From positions 1 through 64,000 of the forward strand of contig NZ_VSJJ01000004.1 of the NCBI RefSeq assembly GCF_008369405.1: 64,000 nt of DNA, read 5' to 3'. A program made the position numbers and the translations under genes. The notes beneath the pieces were generated by a model, which did no database searches, was not told the DNA's origin, and saw only the letters and a list, made by a program, of their open reading frames with translations. Source of the stretch: Streptococcus cristatus (GTDB lineage: Bacteria; Bacillota; Bacilli; Lactobacillales; Streptococcaceae). Of the stretch, positions 47,083 through 56,692 are shown in pieces. How positions within the stretch are numbered: position 1 is the stretch's first letter; the number at the start of each line of letters is the position of its first letter.

Positions 47083-48120
47083 ATGGCATTTATAGCAAAA
47101 GGTCAGGAAATTGACATCGAGCAGATCAAGTCTGCAACGATTTTGTCAGACCAAGCTTTACAAAAGAAAAATCAGCGTGATCAGGAATTGGCTGCCATCA
47201 TCAAGGGAGAAGATCAACGCTTGCTCTTGATTATCGGTCCCTGCTCATCTGACAATGAGGAGGCGGTGCTGGAGTACGCTCGCCGCTTGGCTGACCTGCA
47301 GCAGAAGGTGGCGGATAAGATTTTTGTCGTCATGCGGGTCTATACTGCCAAGCCTCGGACCAATGGTGACGGCTATAAAGGGCTCGTCCACCAGCCGGAT
47401 ACTTCAAAAAGTCCAAGCTTGATCAATGGGTTAAAGGCAGTGCGCCAGCTTCATTACCGAGTCATTACTGAGACAGGCTTGACCACAGCTGACGAAATGC
47501 TCTATCCTTCTAATCTAGTGCTGGTAGATGATTTGGTCAGTTACCATGCCGTAGGTGCTCGTTCGGTCGAAGACCAAGAACACCGCTTTGTAGCTTCTGG
47601 TATTGATGCGCCGGTCGGTATGAAAAATCCAACATCTGGCAATCTTGGAGTCATGTTTAATGCCGTCTATGCTGCTCAAAATAAGCAAATCTTCCTTTAT
47701 CATGGTCAAGAAGTGGAAACTCTAGGTAATCCTTTGGCGCATGTGATTTTGCGAGGTGCTTTAGATGAGTACGGTAAGAACAAGCCTAACTTCTATTACG
47801 AAAATCTTCTGGATGTGATCAAACGCTATGAAGAAATGAAACTGTCCAATCCTTTTATCCTGATTGATACCAATCATGACAATTCTGGAAAGCAGTATTT
47901 GGAGCAGATCCGGATTATCCGTCAGACTCTGATCAACTGTGCTTGGAATGAGCAAATCAAAAAGGCTGTACGTGGATTCATGATTGAGTCCTATTTGGAG
48001 GATGGCCGCCAGAATGAGCCAGAAGTCTTTGGTAAGTCCATTACCGATCCTTGCTTGGGCTGGGACAAGACAGAAAAGCTCATTCAGGAAATCTATGAGA
48101 CCTTAGAAAAAGAAGCTTAA
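47083..48120 (+). CDS. 3-deoxy-7-phosphoheptulonate (DAHP) synthase, copy 2
   Basis: A 345-residue paralogue of the upstream gene, similar along its whole length (same GPCSSDNEEAVLEYARRL and DTNHDNSGKQYLEQ motifs), so it arose by tandem duplication. The secA-DAHP-DAHP-acpS-alr-recG order is usual for streptococci. Confidence 0.93.
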   Translation: MAFIAKGQEIDIEQIKSATILSDQALQKKNQRDQELAAIIKGEDQRLLLIIGPCSSDNEEAVLEYARRLADLQQKVADKIFVVMRVYTAKPRTNGDGYKGLVHQPDTSKSPSLINGLKAVRQLHYRVITETGLTTADEMLYPSNLVLVDDLVSYHAVGARSVEDQEHRFVASGIDAPVGMKNPTSGNLGVMFNAVYAAQNKQIFLYHGQEVETLGNPLAHVILRGALDEYGKNKPNFYYENLLDVIKRYEEMKLSNPFILIDTNHDNSGKQYLEQIRIIRQTLINCAWNEQIKKAVRGFMIESYLEDGRQNEPEVFGKSITDPCLGWDKTEKLIQEIYETLEKEA

Positions 48121-48175
48121 ATAGAAAGGATTAGGAGGCTTTGGTAGAAGTCTACTAATGAATATAGGCAAGCTC

Positions 48176-48275
48176 ATACTCTACGAAAATCTAATTTTGA
48201 TGATGTTAAACCTCTTTGATGCATTTCAGTGTCATTTTCATCGGTTTGCCTTGTCGAAATTAGATTTTCTTTCAA
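48176..48275. repeat. Inverted-repeat element between DAHP synthase and acpS
   Basis: GAAAATCTAATTT (48185-48197) and AAATTAGATTTTC (48257-48269) are perfect 13-bp inverted repeats 59 bases apart. The flank CATACTCTACGAAAATCT resembles the start of a common dispersed streptococcal repeat. It may be a small MITE-like element; I see only one copy here. Confidence 0.4.
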
Positions 48276-48318
48276 TCTCCTTGGGAGAAGGGTCTTGCTT
48301 CGTATTCCTAATAGAAGT

Positions 48319-48681
48319 ATGATAAGAGGACATGGAATAGATATAGAAGAGATTTCCAGCATTGGTCGGGCCTACGAGAAGAATGCGCGCTTTGCTGAGA
48401 AAATTTTGACGGCTCAGGAGATGGCTCGGTTTGGCTCCTTAAAGGGCAAGCGCAAGCTGGAATATTTGGCAGGTCGCTGGTCAGCTAAAGAAGCCTTTGC
48501 CAAGGCTTGGGGAACCGGTATTGGCCCTGTGACTTTTCAAGATTTGGAAATTTTAAATGATGATAAGGGGGCGCCTTATTTTAGCAAGTCCCCCTTTGCT
48601 GGTTCGGTATGGCTATCAATCAGTCATGCTGGAAATCTGGTGACCGCCAGTGTGATTTTGGAGGAAGACAATGAAAGCTAG
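48319..48681 (+). CDS. acpS: Holo-[acyl-carrier-protein] synthase
   Basis: A 120-residue enzyme that attaches 4'-phosphopantetheine to acyl carrier protein. Asp8 in GHGIDIEEI and the glutamate in [16 protein letters not shown] bind magnesium. The frame is open from 48229, but ATG 48319 gives the family's normal start. The last 11 bases overlap alr. Confidence 0.95.
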   Translation: MIRGHGIDIEEISSIGRAYEKNARFAEKILTAQEMARFGSLKGKRKLEYLAGRWSAKEAFAKAWGTGIGPVTFQDLEILNDDKGAPYFSKSPFAGSVWLSISHAGNLVTASVILEEDNES

Positions 48682-49777
48682 TCTACATAGACCCACTAAA
48701 GCAGTCATAGACCTGTCTGCTATTGCATTTAATATTGAGCAAATTGCGGCTCATATTCCTCGGTCGGTCCAGAAGTGGGCAGTAGTCAAGGCCAATGCTT
48801 ATGGACATGGTGCGGTTCCTGTCTCTCAGCATATTCAGCCCCTTGTAGATGGTTTTTGTGTGTCTAATATTGACGAAGCCCTAGAACTACGAGAAGCTGG
48901 CATTGCTAAACCAATTCTTATTTTGGGTGTTTCTTCACTAGAGGCTGTGCCTTTAGCGATCCAGAACCAGATTACCTTGACGGTGGCCAGTCTAGCTTGG
49001 CTGGAGGAGCTCTTTAGCCAGCAAGCTAATCTGACTGGCTTGACTGTTCATATCAAGATTGATTCAGGCATGGGACGCATTGGCTTCCGTGATAGTCAAG
49101 AAGCCCAGCAAGCAATTAGCCGCCTGCAAGCAGCAGGAGCTGTGGTAGAAGGAATTTTCACTCATTTTGCAACTGCTGATGAAAGAGATGCGAGTCATTT
49201 TGTAGCTCAATTAAGTCGCTTTAAAGAGATTTTGAGTGAGTTAGCCTTCTTGCCGCCGATTGTGCATGCTAGTAACTCTGCCACAACTCTTTGGCATAGT
49301 GACACGATTATGAATGCTGTTCGGCTGGGAGATATTATTTACGGGCTGAATCCTAGCGGACGAGTGCTGGACTTGCCTTATGAGTTCAAACCAGCTTTGA
49401 GTTTAGAATCTGCCTTGGTTCACATCAAAGAAATTCAAGCGGGTGCCCATGTCGGCTATGGGGCGACCTATACCAGTGATAGCCAGCAAATCATTGGAAC
49501 CATTCCTCTGGGTTACGCTGATGGCTGGACCCGGGATATGCAGGGCTTTGATGTCTTGATTGATGGTCAGCGCTGTCCAATTGTCGGTCGGGTTTCCATG
49601 GATCAAATCACGGTACGTTTGCCTCAAGTCTACCCTTTGGGAACGCAGGTGGTCTTGATTGGTAAGAGCGGCGACGAGCTTATCACAGCAACGGATGTGG
49701 CGGACAAACGTGGCACGATTAACTATGAAGTGGTCTGCTTAATCAGTGACAGAGTACCGAGAGAGTATAAAAAGTAA
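48671..49777 (+). CDS. alr: Alanine racemase
   Basis: A 368-residue PLP enzyme making D-alanine for peptidoglycan. Lys40 in [12 protein letters not shown] carries PLP. The second catalytic residue is the tyrosine in [13 protein letters not shown] lies within the acpS end and the genes overlap by 11 bases, so translation is coupled. Confidence 0.96.
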   Translation: MKASLHRPTKAVIDLSAIAFNIEQIAAHIPRSVQKWAVVKANAYGHGAVPVSQHIQPLVDGFCVSNIDEALELREAGIAKPILILGVSSLEAVPLAIQNQITLTVASLAWLEELFSQQANLTGLTVHIKIDSGMGRIGFRDSQEAQQAISRLQAAGAVVEGIFTHFATADERDASHFVAQLSRFKEILSELAFLPPIVHASNSATTLWHSDTIMNAVRLGDIIYGLNPSGRVLDLPYEFKPALSLESALVHIKEIQAGAHVGYGATYTSDSQQIIGTIPLGYADGWTRDMQGFDVLIDGQRCPIVGRVSMDQITVRLPQVYPLGTQVVLIGKSGDELITATDVADKRGTINYEVVCLISDRVPREYKK

Positions 49778-49808
49778 AAGACAATTAAGAAGAAGGAAAG
49801 GAGACAGG

Positions 49809-51824
49809 ATGAATCTGCATCAGGCTTTGACAGCCCTGCCAGGAGTGGGACCAAAATCGGCTGAAAAATTTAAAAAACTAGGCCTTGAGAGCCTGCAGGA
49901 TCTCCTGCTCTATTTTCCTTTTCGCTATGAGGATTTTAAGAGCAAGAATGTCCTCGACTTGGAAGATGGAGAAAAGGCAGTTATTTCTGGGATAGTCGCG
50001 ACTCCAGCTAATGTCCAGTACTATGGCTACAAGCGCAATCGCCTGCGTTTCACAATCAAGCAGGGAGAAGTCGCGATTGCAGTCAATTTTTTCAACCAGC
50101 CTTATCTGGCAGATAAGATTGAGCTGGGAGCAACGGTGGCTATTTTTGGTAAATGGGATAAGGCCAAGGCTAGTCTAACGGGGATGAAGGTTTTAGCTCA
50201 GGTTGAAGACGACTTGCAGCCTGTTTATCGCGTTGCCCAAGGGATTAGTCAGGCCAGTCTAGTCAAGCTGATTAAGGTGGCCTTTGACCAAGGTCTGGAA
50301 CAGTTATTGGAGGAAAATCTTCCCCCTATCCTTCTGGAGCGCTACCAGCTTTTAGGGCGCACTCAAGCCGTGCGTGCCATGCACTTTCCCAAGGATTTGA
50401 CAGAATATAAGCAGGCCTTGCGTCGAGTCAAGTTTGAAGAGCTTTTTTACTTTCAGATGCAGCTGCAGGTTCTGAAGCATGAAACCAAGGATATCAGCCA
50501 GGGACTCGCTATCCCTTGGCAGGAAAAAATGTTGGCTCAAAAGAAGGTTGCATTACCATTTTCTCTGACGGAAGCTCAAGAGCGGAGTCTGGAAGAAATT
50601 CTCAGCGATTTGCAATCGCCTGCCCATATGAACCGTCTCCTGCAGGGAGATGTTGGTAGTGGTAAGACCGTGGTGGCTGGCTTGGCCATGTATGCCGCCT
50701 ATACGGCAGGTTATCAGTCAGCTTTGATGGTTCCGACAGAAATTTTGGCTGAGCAGCATTTGGACAGTCTGACTCAACTCTTTCCTGAACTGAATTTGGC
50801 CCTCCTAACTGGTGGTATGAAAGCCGCTGAACGCAGAGAGACTTTAGCTGCCATAGAGTCGGGGCAAGTAGATATGGTGGTCGGCACCCATGCCTTGATT
50901 CAGGAAGGAGTAGTCTATCATCGACTGGGCCTGGTTATTATTGATGAGCAGCATCGTTTTGGGGTGGACCAGCGTCGGATTTTGCGGGAAAAGGGAAATA
51001 ATCCAGACGTTCTTATGATGACAGCTACGCCTATTCCTCGGACGCTTGCTATTACAGCTTTTGGCGATATGGATGTCTCCATTATCGACCAGATGCCGGC
51101 CGGCCGCAAACCTATCATTACCCGCTGGGTTAAGCATGAGCAGTTGGAAGTGGTCTTGGACTGGATGAAAAAAGAGCTGGCCAAGGGCGCCCAAGTCTAC
51201 TTCATTTCTCCCTTGATTGAGGAATCAGAGGCCTTGGACTTGAAAAACGCGATTGCTCTAGAGGAAGAACTCAAGGCCTACTTTGTCAATCAGGCTCAAG
51301 TGGCCCTCCTTCACGGCCGCATGAAAAATGACGAAAAAGAAGCCATTATGCAGGACTTCAAGGATGGGAAAACGGATATTCTAGTGTCAACTACAGTTAT
51401 TGAAGTCGGCGTCAATGTTCCGAATGCGACCATCATGGTTATCATGGATGCTGACCGCTTCGGACTCAGCCAGCTTCATCAGCTGCGGGGACGAGTGGGT
51501 CGGGGAAGTAAGCAGTCTTATGCCGTTCTAGTTGCCAATCCCAAGACAGAGTCTGGGAAGAAACGGATGAAAATCATGACTGAGACGACAGATGGCTTTG
51601 TTCTGGCTGAGGAAGACCTCAAGATGCGTGGTTCTGGTGAAATTTTCGGTACCCGTCAGTCTGGTATCCCAGAGTTTCAGGTAGCGGACATCGTAGAGGA
51701 CTATCCCATTTTGGAAGAAGCACGCAAGGTAGCCAGCCAAATCGTCGCCAATCCTAGCTGGCGGCAGGATGCCAATTGGCACCTCGTATCCTTACATCTA
51801 GAAAAACGCGATTATCTGGATTAG
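49809..51824 (+). CDS. recG: ATP-dependent DNA helicase RecG
   Basis: A 671-residue SF2 helicase for branch migration and fork regression. The N-terminal wedge domain (LPGVGPKSAEKFKKLGL onwards) is followed by Walker A LLQGDVGSGKT (about residues 277-287), the box IIDEQHRFG, and the C-terminal motif QLRGRVGRG with the TRG segment. The frame is open from 49746; ATG 49809 with GGAG upstream is the family start. Confidence 0.96.
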   Translation: MNLHQALTALPGVGPKSAEKFKKLGLESLQDLLLYFPFRYEDFKSKNVLDLEDGEKAVISGIVATPANVQYYGYKRNRLRFTIKQGEVAIAVNFFNQPYLADKIELGATVAIFGKWDKAKASLTGMKVLAQVEDDLQPVYRVAQGISQASLVKLIKVAFDQGLEQLLEENLPPILLERYQLLGRTQAVRAMHFPKDLTEYKQALRRVKFEELFYFQMQLQVLKHETKDISQGLAIPWQEKMLAQKKVALPFSLTEAQERSLEEILSDLQSPAHMNRLLQGDVGSGKTVVAGLAMYAAYTAGYQSALMVPTEILAEQHLDSLTQLFPELNLALLTGGMKAAERRETLAAIESGQVDMVVGTHALIQEGVVYHRLGLVIIDEQHRFGVDQRRILREKGNNPDVLMMTATPIPRTLAITAFGDMDVSIIDQMPAGRKPIITRWVKHEQLEVVLDWMKKELAKGAQVYFISPLIEESEALDLKNAIALEEELKAYFVNQAQVALLHGRMKNDEKEAIMQDFKDGKTDILVSTTVIEVGVNVPNATIMVIMDADRFGLSQLHQLRGRVGRGSKQSYAVLVANPKTESGKKRMKIMTETTDGFVLAEEDLKMRGSGEIFGTRQSGIPEFQVADIVEDYPILEEARKVASQIVANPSWRQDANWHLVSLHLEKRDYLD

Positions 51825-51897
51825 CGAGATAAAGTTTGGATTTATTTGTTTAAGCTTTCTGCAAGAAAATTCTAAGCCTTCCTTAAGCTTTGAGGTC

Positions 51898-51903
51898 TAT
51901 AAT
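51898..51903 (+). promoter_or_regulatory. -10 element of the mini-ORF transcript
   Basis: TATAAT, about 31 bases before a 25-codon ORF. The -35 region is weak. Together with the terminator at 52038-52068 it predicts a transcript of roughly 160 bases. Confidence 0.6.
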
Positions 51904-51933
51904 AAAAGCATCAAAAGAAACGAGGTGGCAAAA

Positions 51934-52011
51934 ATGAAAGTAGCAGTTAAAGTAACCTATAAAAAAGAATTCAAACAGATGCGCCGCGTGAACAAGACTT
52001 ATGGAATTTAA
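51934..52011 (+). CDS. 25-residue basic mini-protein
   Basis: ATG 51934 follows a clear ribosome site (GAGGTGG, 51922-51928). The 25-residue product starts MKVAVKVTYKKEF and ends RRVNKTYGI. It carries about eight Lys/Arg and one Glu and lacks a signal or membrane segment. It stands alone between its own -10 and a terminator. I do not recognise it; it could be a small structural protein, a regulator, or the coding part of a small RNA. Confidence 0.6.
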   Translation: MKVAVKVTYKKEFKQMRRVNKTYGI

Positions 52012-52037
52012 TATTTCCAAGTGAAAGATAAAAGAAG

Positions 52038-52068
52038 ATACCTCTGGAAGAAATTCTGGAGGTATTTT
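52038..52068 (+). terminator. Terminator of the mini-ORF transcript
   Basis: ATACCTCTGGAA pairs with TTCTGGAGGTAT (two G-T pairs) over a GAAA tetraloop, followed by TTT. Confidence 0.8.
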
Positions 52069-52098
52069 GCTATTGAATCAAGGCTTTTTTACAATTTA

Positions 52099-52107
52099 TG
52101 TTATAAT
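52099..52107 (+). promoter_or_regulatory. pncB promoter (extended -10)
   Basis: TGTTATAAT, 31 bases before the pncB start. The -35 is poor. Confidence 0.65.
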
Positions 52108-52138
52108 ATAGAATAACTATGATAAAAGGAGCTCAATT

Positions 52139-53599
52139 ATGTTTCCAGATGACAGTTTGACTTTACATACAGACTTATATCAAATCAATATGATGCAGGT
52201 TTATTTCAACGAGGGTATCCACAATAAGCGTGCTGTTTTTGAAGTCTATTTTCGCAAGAATCCTTTTAATAATGGCTATGCCGTTTTTGCGGGCTTAGAG
52301 AGGATTGTGGCTTACCTGAATGAATTGACATTCAGTCAGACAGATTTGGACTATTTAGCGTCCTTGGGCTATAACGGAGCTTTCTTAGAGTATTTACGCG
52401 ATTTCAAGATGCAGCTGACCGTTCGTTCTGCTAAAGAAGGAGATTTGGTTTTTGCTAATGAGCCCATCGTTCAGGTAGAAGGCCCGCTGGCACAATGTCA
52501 GTTGGTAGAAACTGCGATTTTAAATATCGTTAATTTCCAAACCTTGATTGCCACTAAGGCAGCTCGCATTCGCTCTGTGATCGAAGATGAGCCACTGATG
52601 GAGTTTGGTACCCGTCGTGCTCAGGAAATGGATGCGGCGATTTGGGGAACGCGGGCAGCCGTTATCGGCGGAGCCAATGGCACCAGCAATGTTCGGGCAG
52701 GGAAGCTCTTTGATATTCCTGTTTTGGGAACGCATGCCCATGCACTTGTGCAGGTTTACGGTAATGATTATGAGGCTTTTAAGGCTTATGCAAGCACTCA
52801 TCGGGACTGTGTTTTCTTAGTAGATACCTACGATACGCTTCGGATCGGGGTTCCAATGGCCATCCGCGTGGCACGTGAGTTAGGGGATAAAATTAATTTC
52901 CTGGGTGTGCGGATCGACTCTGGAGACTTGGCCTATATTTCTAAAAAAGTTCGCCAGCAATTGGATGAAGCGGGCTTCCCAAATGCTAAAATCTATGCTT
53001 CCAATGATTTGGATGAGAATACCATCCTCAACTTGAAAATGCAAAAGGCTAAGATTGATGTCTGGGGTGTGGGAACCAAGCTCATTACGGCCTATGACCA
53101 GCCAGCTCTGGGTGCCGTTTACAAAATTGTAGCGATTGAAGATGAGAATGGGCACTTGCGTAACACCATCAAGCTGTCTAACAATGCTGAAAAGGTTTCG
53201 ACTCCGGGCAAGAAGCAGGTTTGGCGCATTACCAGTCGTGAAAAAGGCAAGTCTGAGGGCGACTACATCACTTATGATGGAGTTGACGTCACCCATCTGG
53301 CAGAGCTGGAGATGTTCCATCCGACTTATACTTATATCAATAAGACAGTTAAGAACTTTGATGCGGTGCCGCTCTTGGTGGATATTTATAAAGAAGGCCG
53401 GCTCGTTTACGATTTGCCAAGTCTATCTGAGATTCAGGACTATGCCCGCCGAGAATTTGACAAACTCTGGGATGAGTACAAGCGGGTCCTCAATCCACAA
53501 GATTATCCGGTTGATTTGGCGCGTGATATTTGGCAGGATAAGATGGACTTGATTGACCAGATGCGCAAGAAAGCCTACCAGACAGGAGCAGAAAAATGA
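52139..53599 (+). CDS. pncB: Nicotinate phosphoribosyltransferase
   Basis: A 486-residue enzyme that converts nicotinate and PRPP to nicotinate mononucleotide in NAD salvage. Landmarks are [17 protein letters not shown] at the N-terminus, [14 protein letters not shown], and the catalytic-histidine segment [11 protein letters not shown]. It overlaps nadE by 4 bases, so two steps of NAD synthesis are coupled. Confidence 0.95.
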   Translation: MFPDDSLTLHTDLYQINMMQVYFNEGIHNKRAVFEVYFRKNPFNNGYAVFAGLERIVAYLNELTFSQTDLDYLASLGYNGAFLEYLRDFKMQLTVRSAKEGDLVFANEPIVQVEGPLAQCQLVETAILNIVNFQTLIATKAARIRSVIEDEPLMEFGTRRAQEMDAAIWGTRAAVIGGANGTSNVRAGKLFDIPVLGTHAHALVQVYGNDYEAFKAYASTHRDCVFLVDTYDTLRIGVPMAIRVARELGDKINFLGVRIDSGDLAYISKKVRQQLDEAGFPNAKIYASNDLDENTILNLKMQKAKIDVWGVGTKLITAYDQPALGAVYKIVAIEDENGHLRNTIKLSNNAEKVSTPGKKQVWRITSREKGKSEGDYITYDGVDVTHLAELEMFHPTYTYINKTVKNFDAVPLLVDIYKEGRLVYDLPSLSEIQDYARREFDKLWDEYKRVLNPQDYPVDLARDIWQDKMDLIDQMRKKAYQTGAEK

Positions 53600-54420
53600 G
53601 CCTACAAGAAGAAATCATCCGCCAACTAGGCGTCAAGCCCGTCATTGACCCAGAGGAAGAAATCCGCAAGACGGTGGACTTTCTCAAGGCCTATCTGAGA
53701 AAACATCCTTTTTTGAAAAGCTATGTTTTGGGCATTTCTGGTGGTCAGGACTCAACCTTGGCTGGTCGTTTAGCCCAGATAGCCGTAGAAGAAATGCGGA
53801 CTGAGACAGGAGACGATAGTTATCGCTTTATCGCTGTCCGCCTGCCTTACGGCGTTCAAGCGGATGAAGACGATGCGCAAAAGGCTCTGGTTTTCATCCA
53901 GCCTGATGTCAGTCTGACAGTCAATATCAAGGAATCTGCTGATGCTATGACAGCAGCTGTGGAGGCAACTGGCGCCAAAGTTTCTGACTTTAACAAGGGC
54001 AATATCAAGGCACGTTGCCGCATGATTGCCCAGTATGCTCTAGCCGGTTCTTACAATGGAGCTGTCATTGGGACCGACCATGCAGCAGAGAATATCACAG
54101 CCTTTTTCACCAAGTTTGGGGATGGCGGAGCAGATATTGTGCCCCTTTATCGTCTCAATAAACGCCAAGGCAAACAGCTTTTAATTGCTTTAGGAGCGGA
54201 TCCGGCTCTCTATGAAAAGGTTCCGACGGCTGATTTGGAAGAAGAAAAACCTGGAATTGCTGATGAAGTCGCTCTGGGCGTGACCTACAATGAAATTGAC
54301 GACTATCTCGAAGGCAAGTCCGTTTCAGCCCAAGCCCAAGAAACGATCGAGTCTTGGTGGCACAAAGGTCAGCACAAACGCCATTTGCCAATTACAATTT
54401 TTGATGAATTTTGGAAGTAA
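53596..54420 (+). CDS. nadE: NAD synthetase (ammonia-dependent)
   Basis: A 274-residue NAD synthetase. The PP-loop [11 protein letters not shown] (about residues 49-59) binds [26 protein letters not shown] is the NaAD-binding region. No glutaminase domain is present, so it should use ammonia. It completes NAD from the PncB branch. Confidence 0.96.
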   Translation: MSLQEEIIRQLGVKPVIDPEEEIRKTVDFLKAYLRKHPFLKSYVLGISGGQDSTLAGRLAQIAVEEMRTETGDDSYRFIAVRLPYGVQADEDDAQKALVFIQPDVSLTVNIKESADAMTAAVEATGAKVSDFNKGNIKARCRMIAQYALAGSYNGAVIGTDHAAENITAFFTKFGDGGADIVPLYRLNKRQGKQLLIALGADPALYEKVPTADLEEEKPGIADEVALGVTYNEIDDYLEGKSVSAQAQETIESWWHKGQHKRHLPITIFDEFWK

Positions 54421-54467
54421 AAAGTTCCAGTAAATCTTTTTAACCCCGGCTAGGAAGCGAGAAAGCA

Positions 54468-55031
54468 ATGAAAAAGGTAGGTACACAGTCCATCGAAACG
54501 AAACGTCTTTTGCTAAGACCTTTTGTAGCATCTGACTATCAAGCTATGTACGACAACTGGGCTTCCCGCCCTGATAATCTGTTGCATGTGACATGGGATG
54601 CTTACGAGAGTCCCGATATGGCCAAACAATCAATTGCTTGCTGGGCTGAGAATTACCAAAACTTGGATTTTTACAAATGGGCAATCTGCCTGAAAGAAAA
54701 TCCTAAGCACGTGATTGGTGACATCAGTGTGGTAGACAGGGATGAGACCGTCAATGCTTGCGAGGTCGGTTATATTTTAAGTAAGGACTATTGGGGGCAA
54801 GGGTTGATGACAGAAGCGCTGAAAGCTGTTTTGAACTATCTCTTGCTGGAAGCAGGTTTCAATCGTGTGAGGGCTGATTTTGTAACAGCGAATCCAGCTT
54901 CTGGCCGTGTTATGGCCAAAGCTGGCATGCGTTACGAAGGAACCTTTCGTCAAGCCGTATTTCATAAGGGAGAAGTCAAAGATTTTTCTGTCTATGGAAT
55001 CCTAAAATCAGATTTGCAAAGAAAAAGTTAG
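54468..55031 (+). CDS. GNAT family N-acetyltransferase (RimJ/RimL type)
   Basis: A 187-residue acetyltransferase. TKRLLLRPFVASDYQAMYDNW is the typical RimJ/RimL-like N-terminus, and YWGQGLMTEALKAVLNYL is the acetyl-CoA binding region. GMRYEGTFRQAVFHKGEVKDFSVYGI is typical of this class. The substrate is unknown. The stop codon sits inside the stem of its terminator. Confidence 0.88.
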   Translation: MKKVGTQSIETKRLLLRPFVASDYQAMYDNWASRPDNLLHVTWDAYESPDMAKQSIACWAENYQNLDFYKWAICLKENPKHVIGDISVVDRDETVNACEVGYILSKDYWGQGLMTEALKAVLNYLLLEAGFNRVRADFVTANPASGRVMAKAGMRYEGTFRQAVFHKGEVKDFSVYGILKSDLQRKS

Positions 55032-55047
55032 GCGCGCTTAACTTTTT
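55022..55047 (+). terminator. Terminator overlapping the acetyltransferase stop
   Basis: AAAAAGTTA pairs with TAACTTTTT over an 8-base loop. Confidence 0.85.
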
Positions 55048-55048
55048 C

Positions 55049-55077
55049 TTTGCAGGAATTTTTAAAAGGTCTATAAT
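55049..55077 (+). promoter_or_regulatory. pepC promoter
   Basis: TTTGCA (55049-55054), a 17-base spacer and TATAAT (55072-55077). Confidence 0.65.
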
Positions 55078-55101
55078 AGTCTATAGAACAAAGAGGAATT
55101 T

Positions 55102-56454
55102 ATGCATTCATTAAAACAAGATTTTACAGATAAGCTTTTTGCGGACTATGAGGCTAATGCTAAATATGCCGCTATGGAAAACGCCATTAGTCACAATGGT
55201 CTCTTGACTTCTTTGGAAAAACGGACTGCTGCTGTAGAAAATGCACCTGTTTTCTCACTGGATCTCACCAGAGACAAGGTCAGCGACCAGAAGGCTTCCG
55301 GCCGCTGCTGGATGTTTGCAGCTCTTAACACCTTCCGCCACAAGATGATTGCGGGCTTCCAGTTGGAGGACTTTGAACTGTCTCAAGCTCATACCTTCTT
55401 TTGGGATAAGTATGAAAAATCCAACTGGTTCTTAGAGCAGGTTTTGGCAACGGCTGACCAAGAATTGACTAGCCGCAAGGTCAAGTTCCTCTTAGATACG
55501 CCTCAGCAGGACGGCGGTCAGTGGGATATGGTCGTGGCGCTTTTTGAGAAGTACGGCGTCGTGCCTAAGTCAGTCTACCCAGAGTCCATTTCTTCTAGCA
55601 ATAGCCGTGAGCTCAATCAGTTGCTCAATAAACTCTTGCGTCAGGATGCGCAAATCTTGCGCGAGCTGGCTCAGAATGGTGCAGATGAAGCTGATCTACA
55701 GGCCAAGAAAGAAGCTTTACTACAGGAAATTTTCAACTTCCTAGCGATGTCGCTGGGCTTACCGCCTCGGAAGTTTGACTTTGCATATCGGGACAAGGAC
55801 GGTAACTACCATAGTGAAACTGCTTTGACTCCGCAGGCCTTTTATCAAAAATATGTAGACCTCAAGCTAGATGACTATGTGTCTATTATCAATGCGCCAA
55901 CAGCTGATAAACCTTATGGCAAGTCTTACACGGTCGAGATGTTGGGCAATGTAGTCGGCAGTAAACCTGTTCGCTATTTGAATGTAGAAATGAAACGTCT
56001 CAAGGAATTAGCTATAGCTCAGATGCAGGCTGGTGAGACCGTTTGGTTTGGCTCTGATGTGGGTCAATCTAGCAATCGCAAGGCTGGTATCATGGAAGCA
56101 GGTATGCATGATTTAACCTCTAGCATGGATATCCAATTGACCCAAGACAAAGCAGGTCGTCTTGATTACAGCGAAAGCCTTATGACCCATGCTATGGTAC
56201 TGGCTGGAGTAGACTTGGATGAAAAGGGTCAAGCTAAAAAATGGAAAGTAGAAAATTCTTGGGGCGAAAAGGTTGGAGATAAGGGTTACTTTGTCGCCAG
56301 CGATGCCTGGATGGATGAGTACACTTACCAAATCGTAGTCAGAAAAGACTTATTGACACCAGAAGAACTGGCAGCCTACAATGCTGAGCCAATTGTCCTA
56401 GCGCCTTGGGATCCAATGGGAGCCCTAGCGAGTGGCAAAAATACTTTGTATTAA
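55102..56454 (+). CDS. pepC: Aminopeptidase C (bleomycin hydrolase family)
   Basis: A 450-residue cysteine aminopeptidase of family C1B. The catalytic Cys69 is in ASGRCWMFAALN, the histidine in THAMVLAGVD and the asparagine in WKVENSWGEK. It forms a self-compartmentalising hexamer in relatives and trims N-terminal residues from peptides in the cytoplasm. Confidence 0.95.
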   Translation: MHSLKQDFTDKLFADYEANAKYAAMENAISHNGLLTSLEKRTAAVENAPVFSLDLTRDKVSDQKASGRCWMFAALNTFRHKMIAGFQLEDFELSQAHTFFWDKYEKSNWFLEQVLATADQELTSRKVKFLLDTPQQDGGQWDMVVALFEKYGVVPKSVYPESISSSNSRELNQLLNKLLRQDAQILRELAQNGADEADLQAKKEALLQEIFNFLAMSLGLPPRKFDFAYRDKDGNYHSETALTPQAFYQKYVDLKLDDYVSIINAPTADKPYGKSYTVEMLGNVVGSKPVRYLNVEMKRLKELAIAQMQAGETVWFGSDVGQSSNRKAGIMEAGMHDLTSSMDIQLTQDKAGRLDYSESLMTHAMVLAGVDLDEKGQAKKWKVENSWGEKVGDKGYFVASDAWMDEYTYQIVVRKDLLTPEELAAYNAEPIVLAPWDPMGALASGKNTLY

Positions 56455-56508
56455 GTACGATAGAATGAGCAATTTCAGAAGGCTATTTATCTAGTTAAAC
56501 ATAAAAAA

Positions 56509-56681
56509 GAGGCTGGGACAAAAGTCCTAGCCTCTCAATTGTCTTTGGATTATCGAGCAAGATGCAGTGGTTGAGTGGGCTCTGCTAGGCTGATTCCATC
56601 AGCTTTTACAGCCCTACTCAACTGTGCGGAGGTGGGACGACGAAATCGAATTCTAACGAATTACCGATTTCTGTCCCACTC
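56509..56681. repeat. 173-bp structured repeat, copy B (inverted relative to copy A)
   Basis: It starts with GAGGCTGGGAC hairpinned to GTCCTAGCCTC and ends with GTCCCACTC, the reverse complement of copy A (16921-17093) at equal length. Differences are scattered single bases, including some that change stem pairs. It lies between the convergent genes pepC and pbp1a and should terminate both. Confidence 0.93.
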
Positions 56682-56692
56682 TCTTTTTTGCT

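Noticed and set aside
46050..48120. Tandem DAHP synthases as a novel duplication
   Set aside because: The pair at secA-acpS is the usual streptococcal arrangement.
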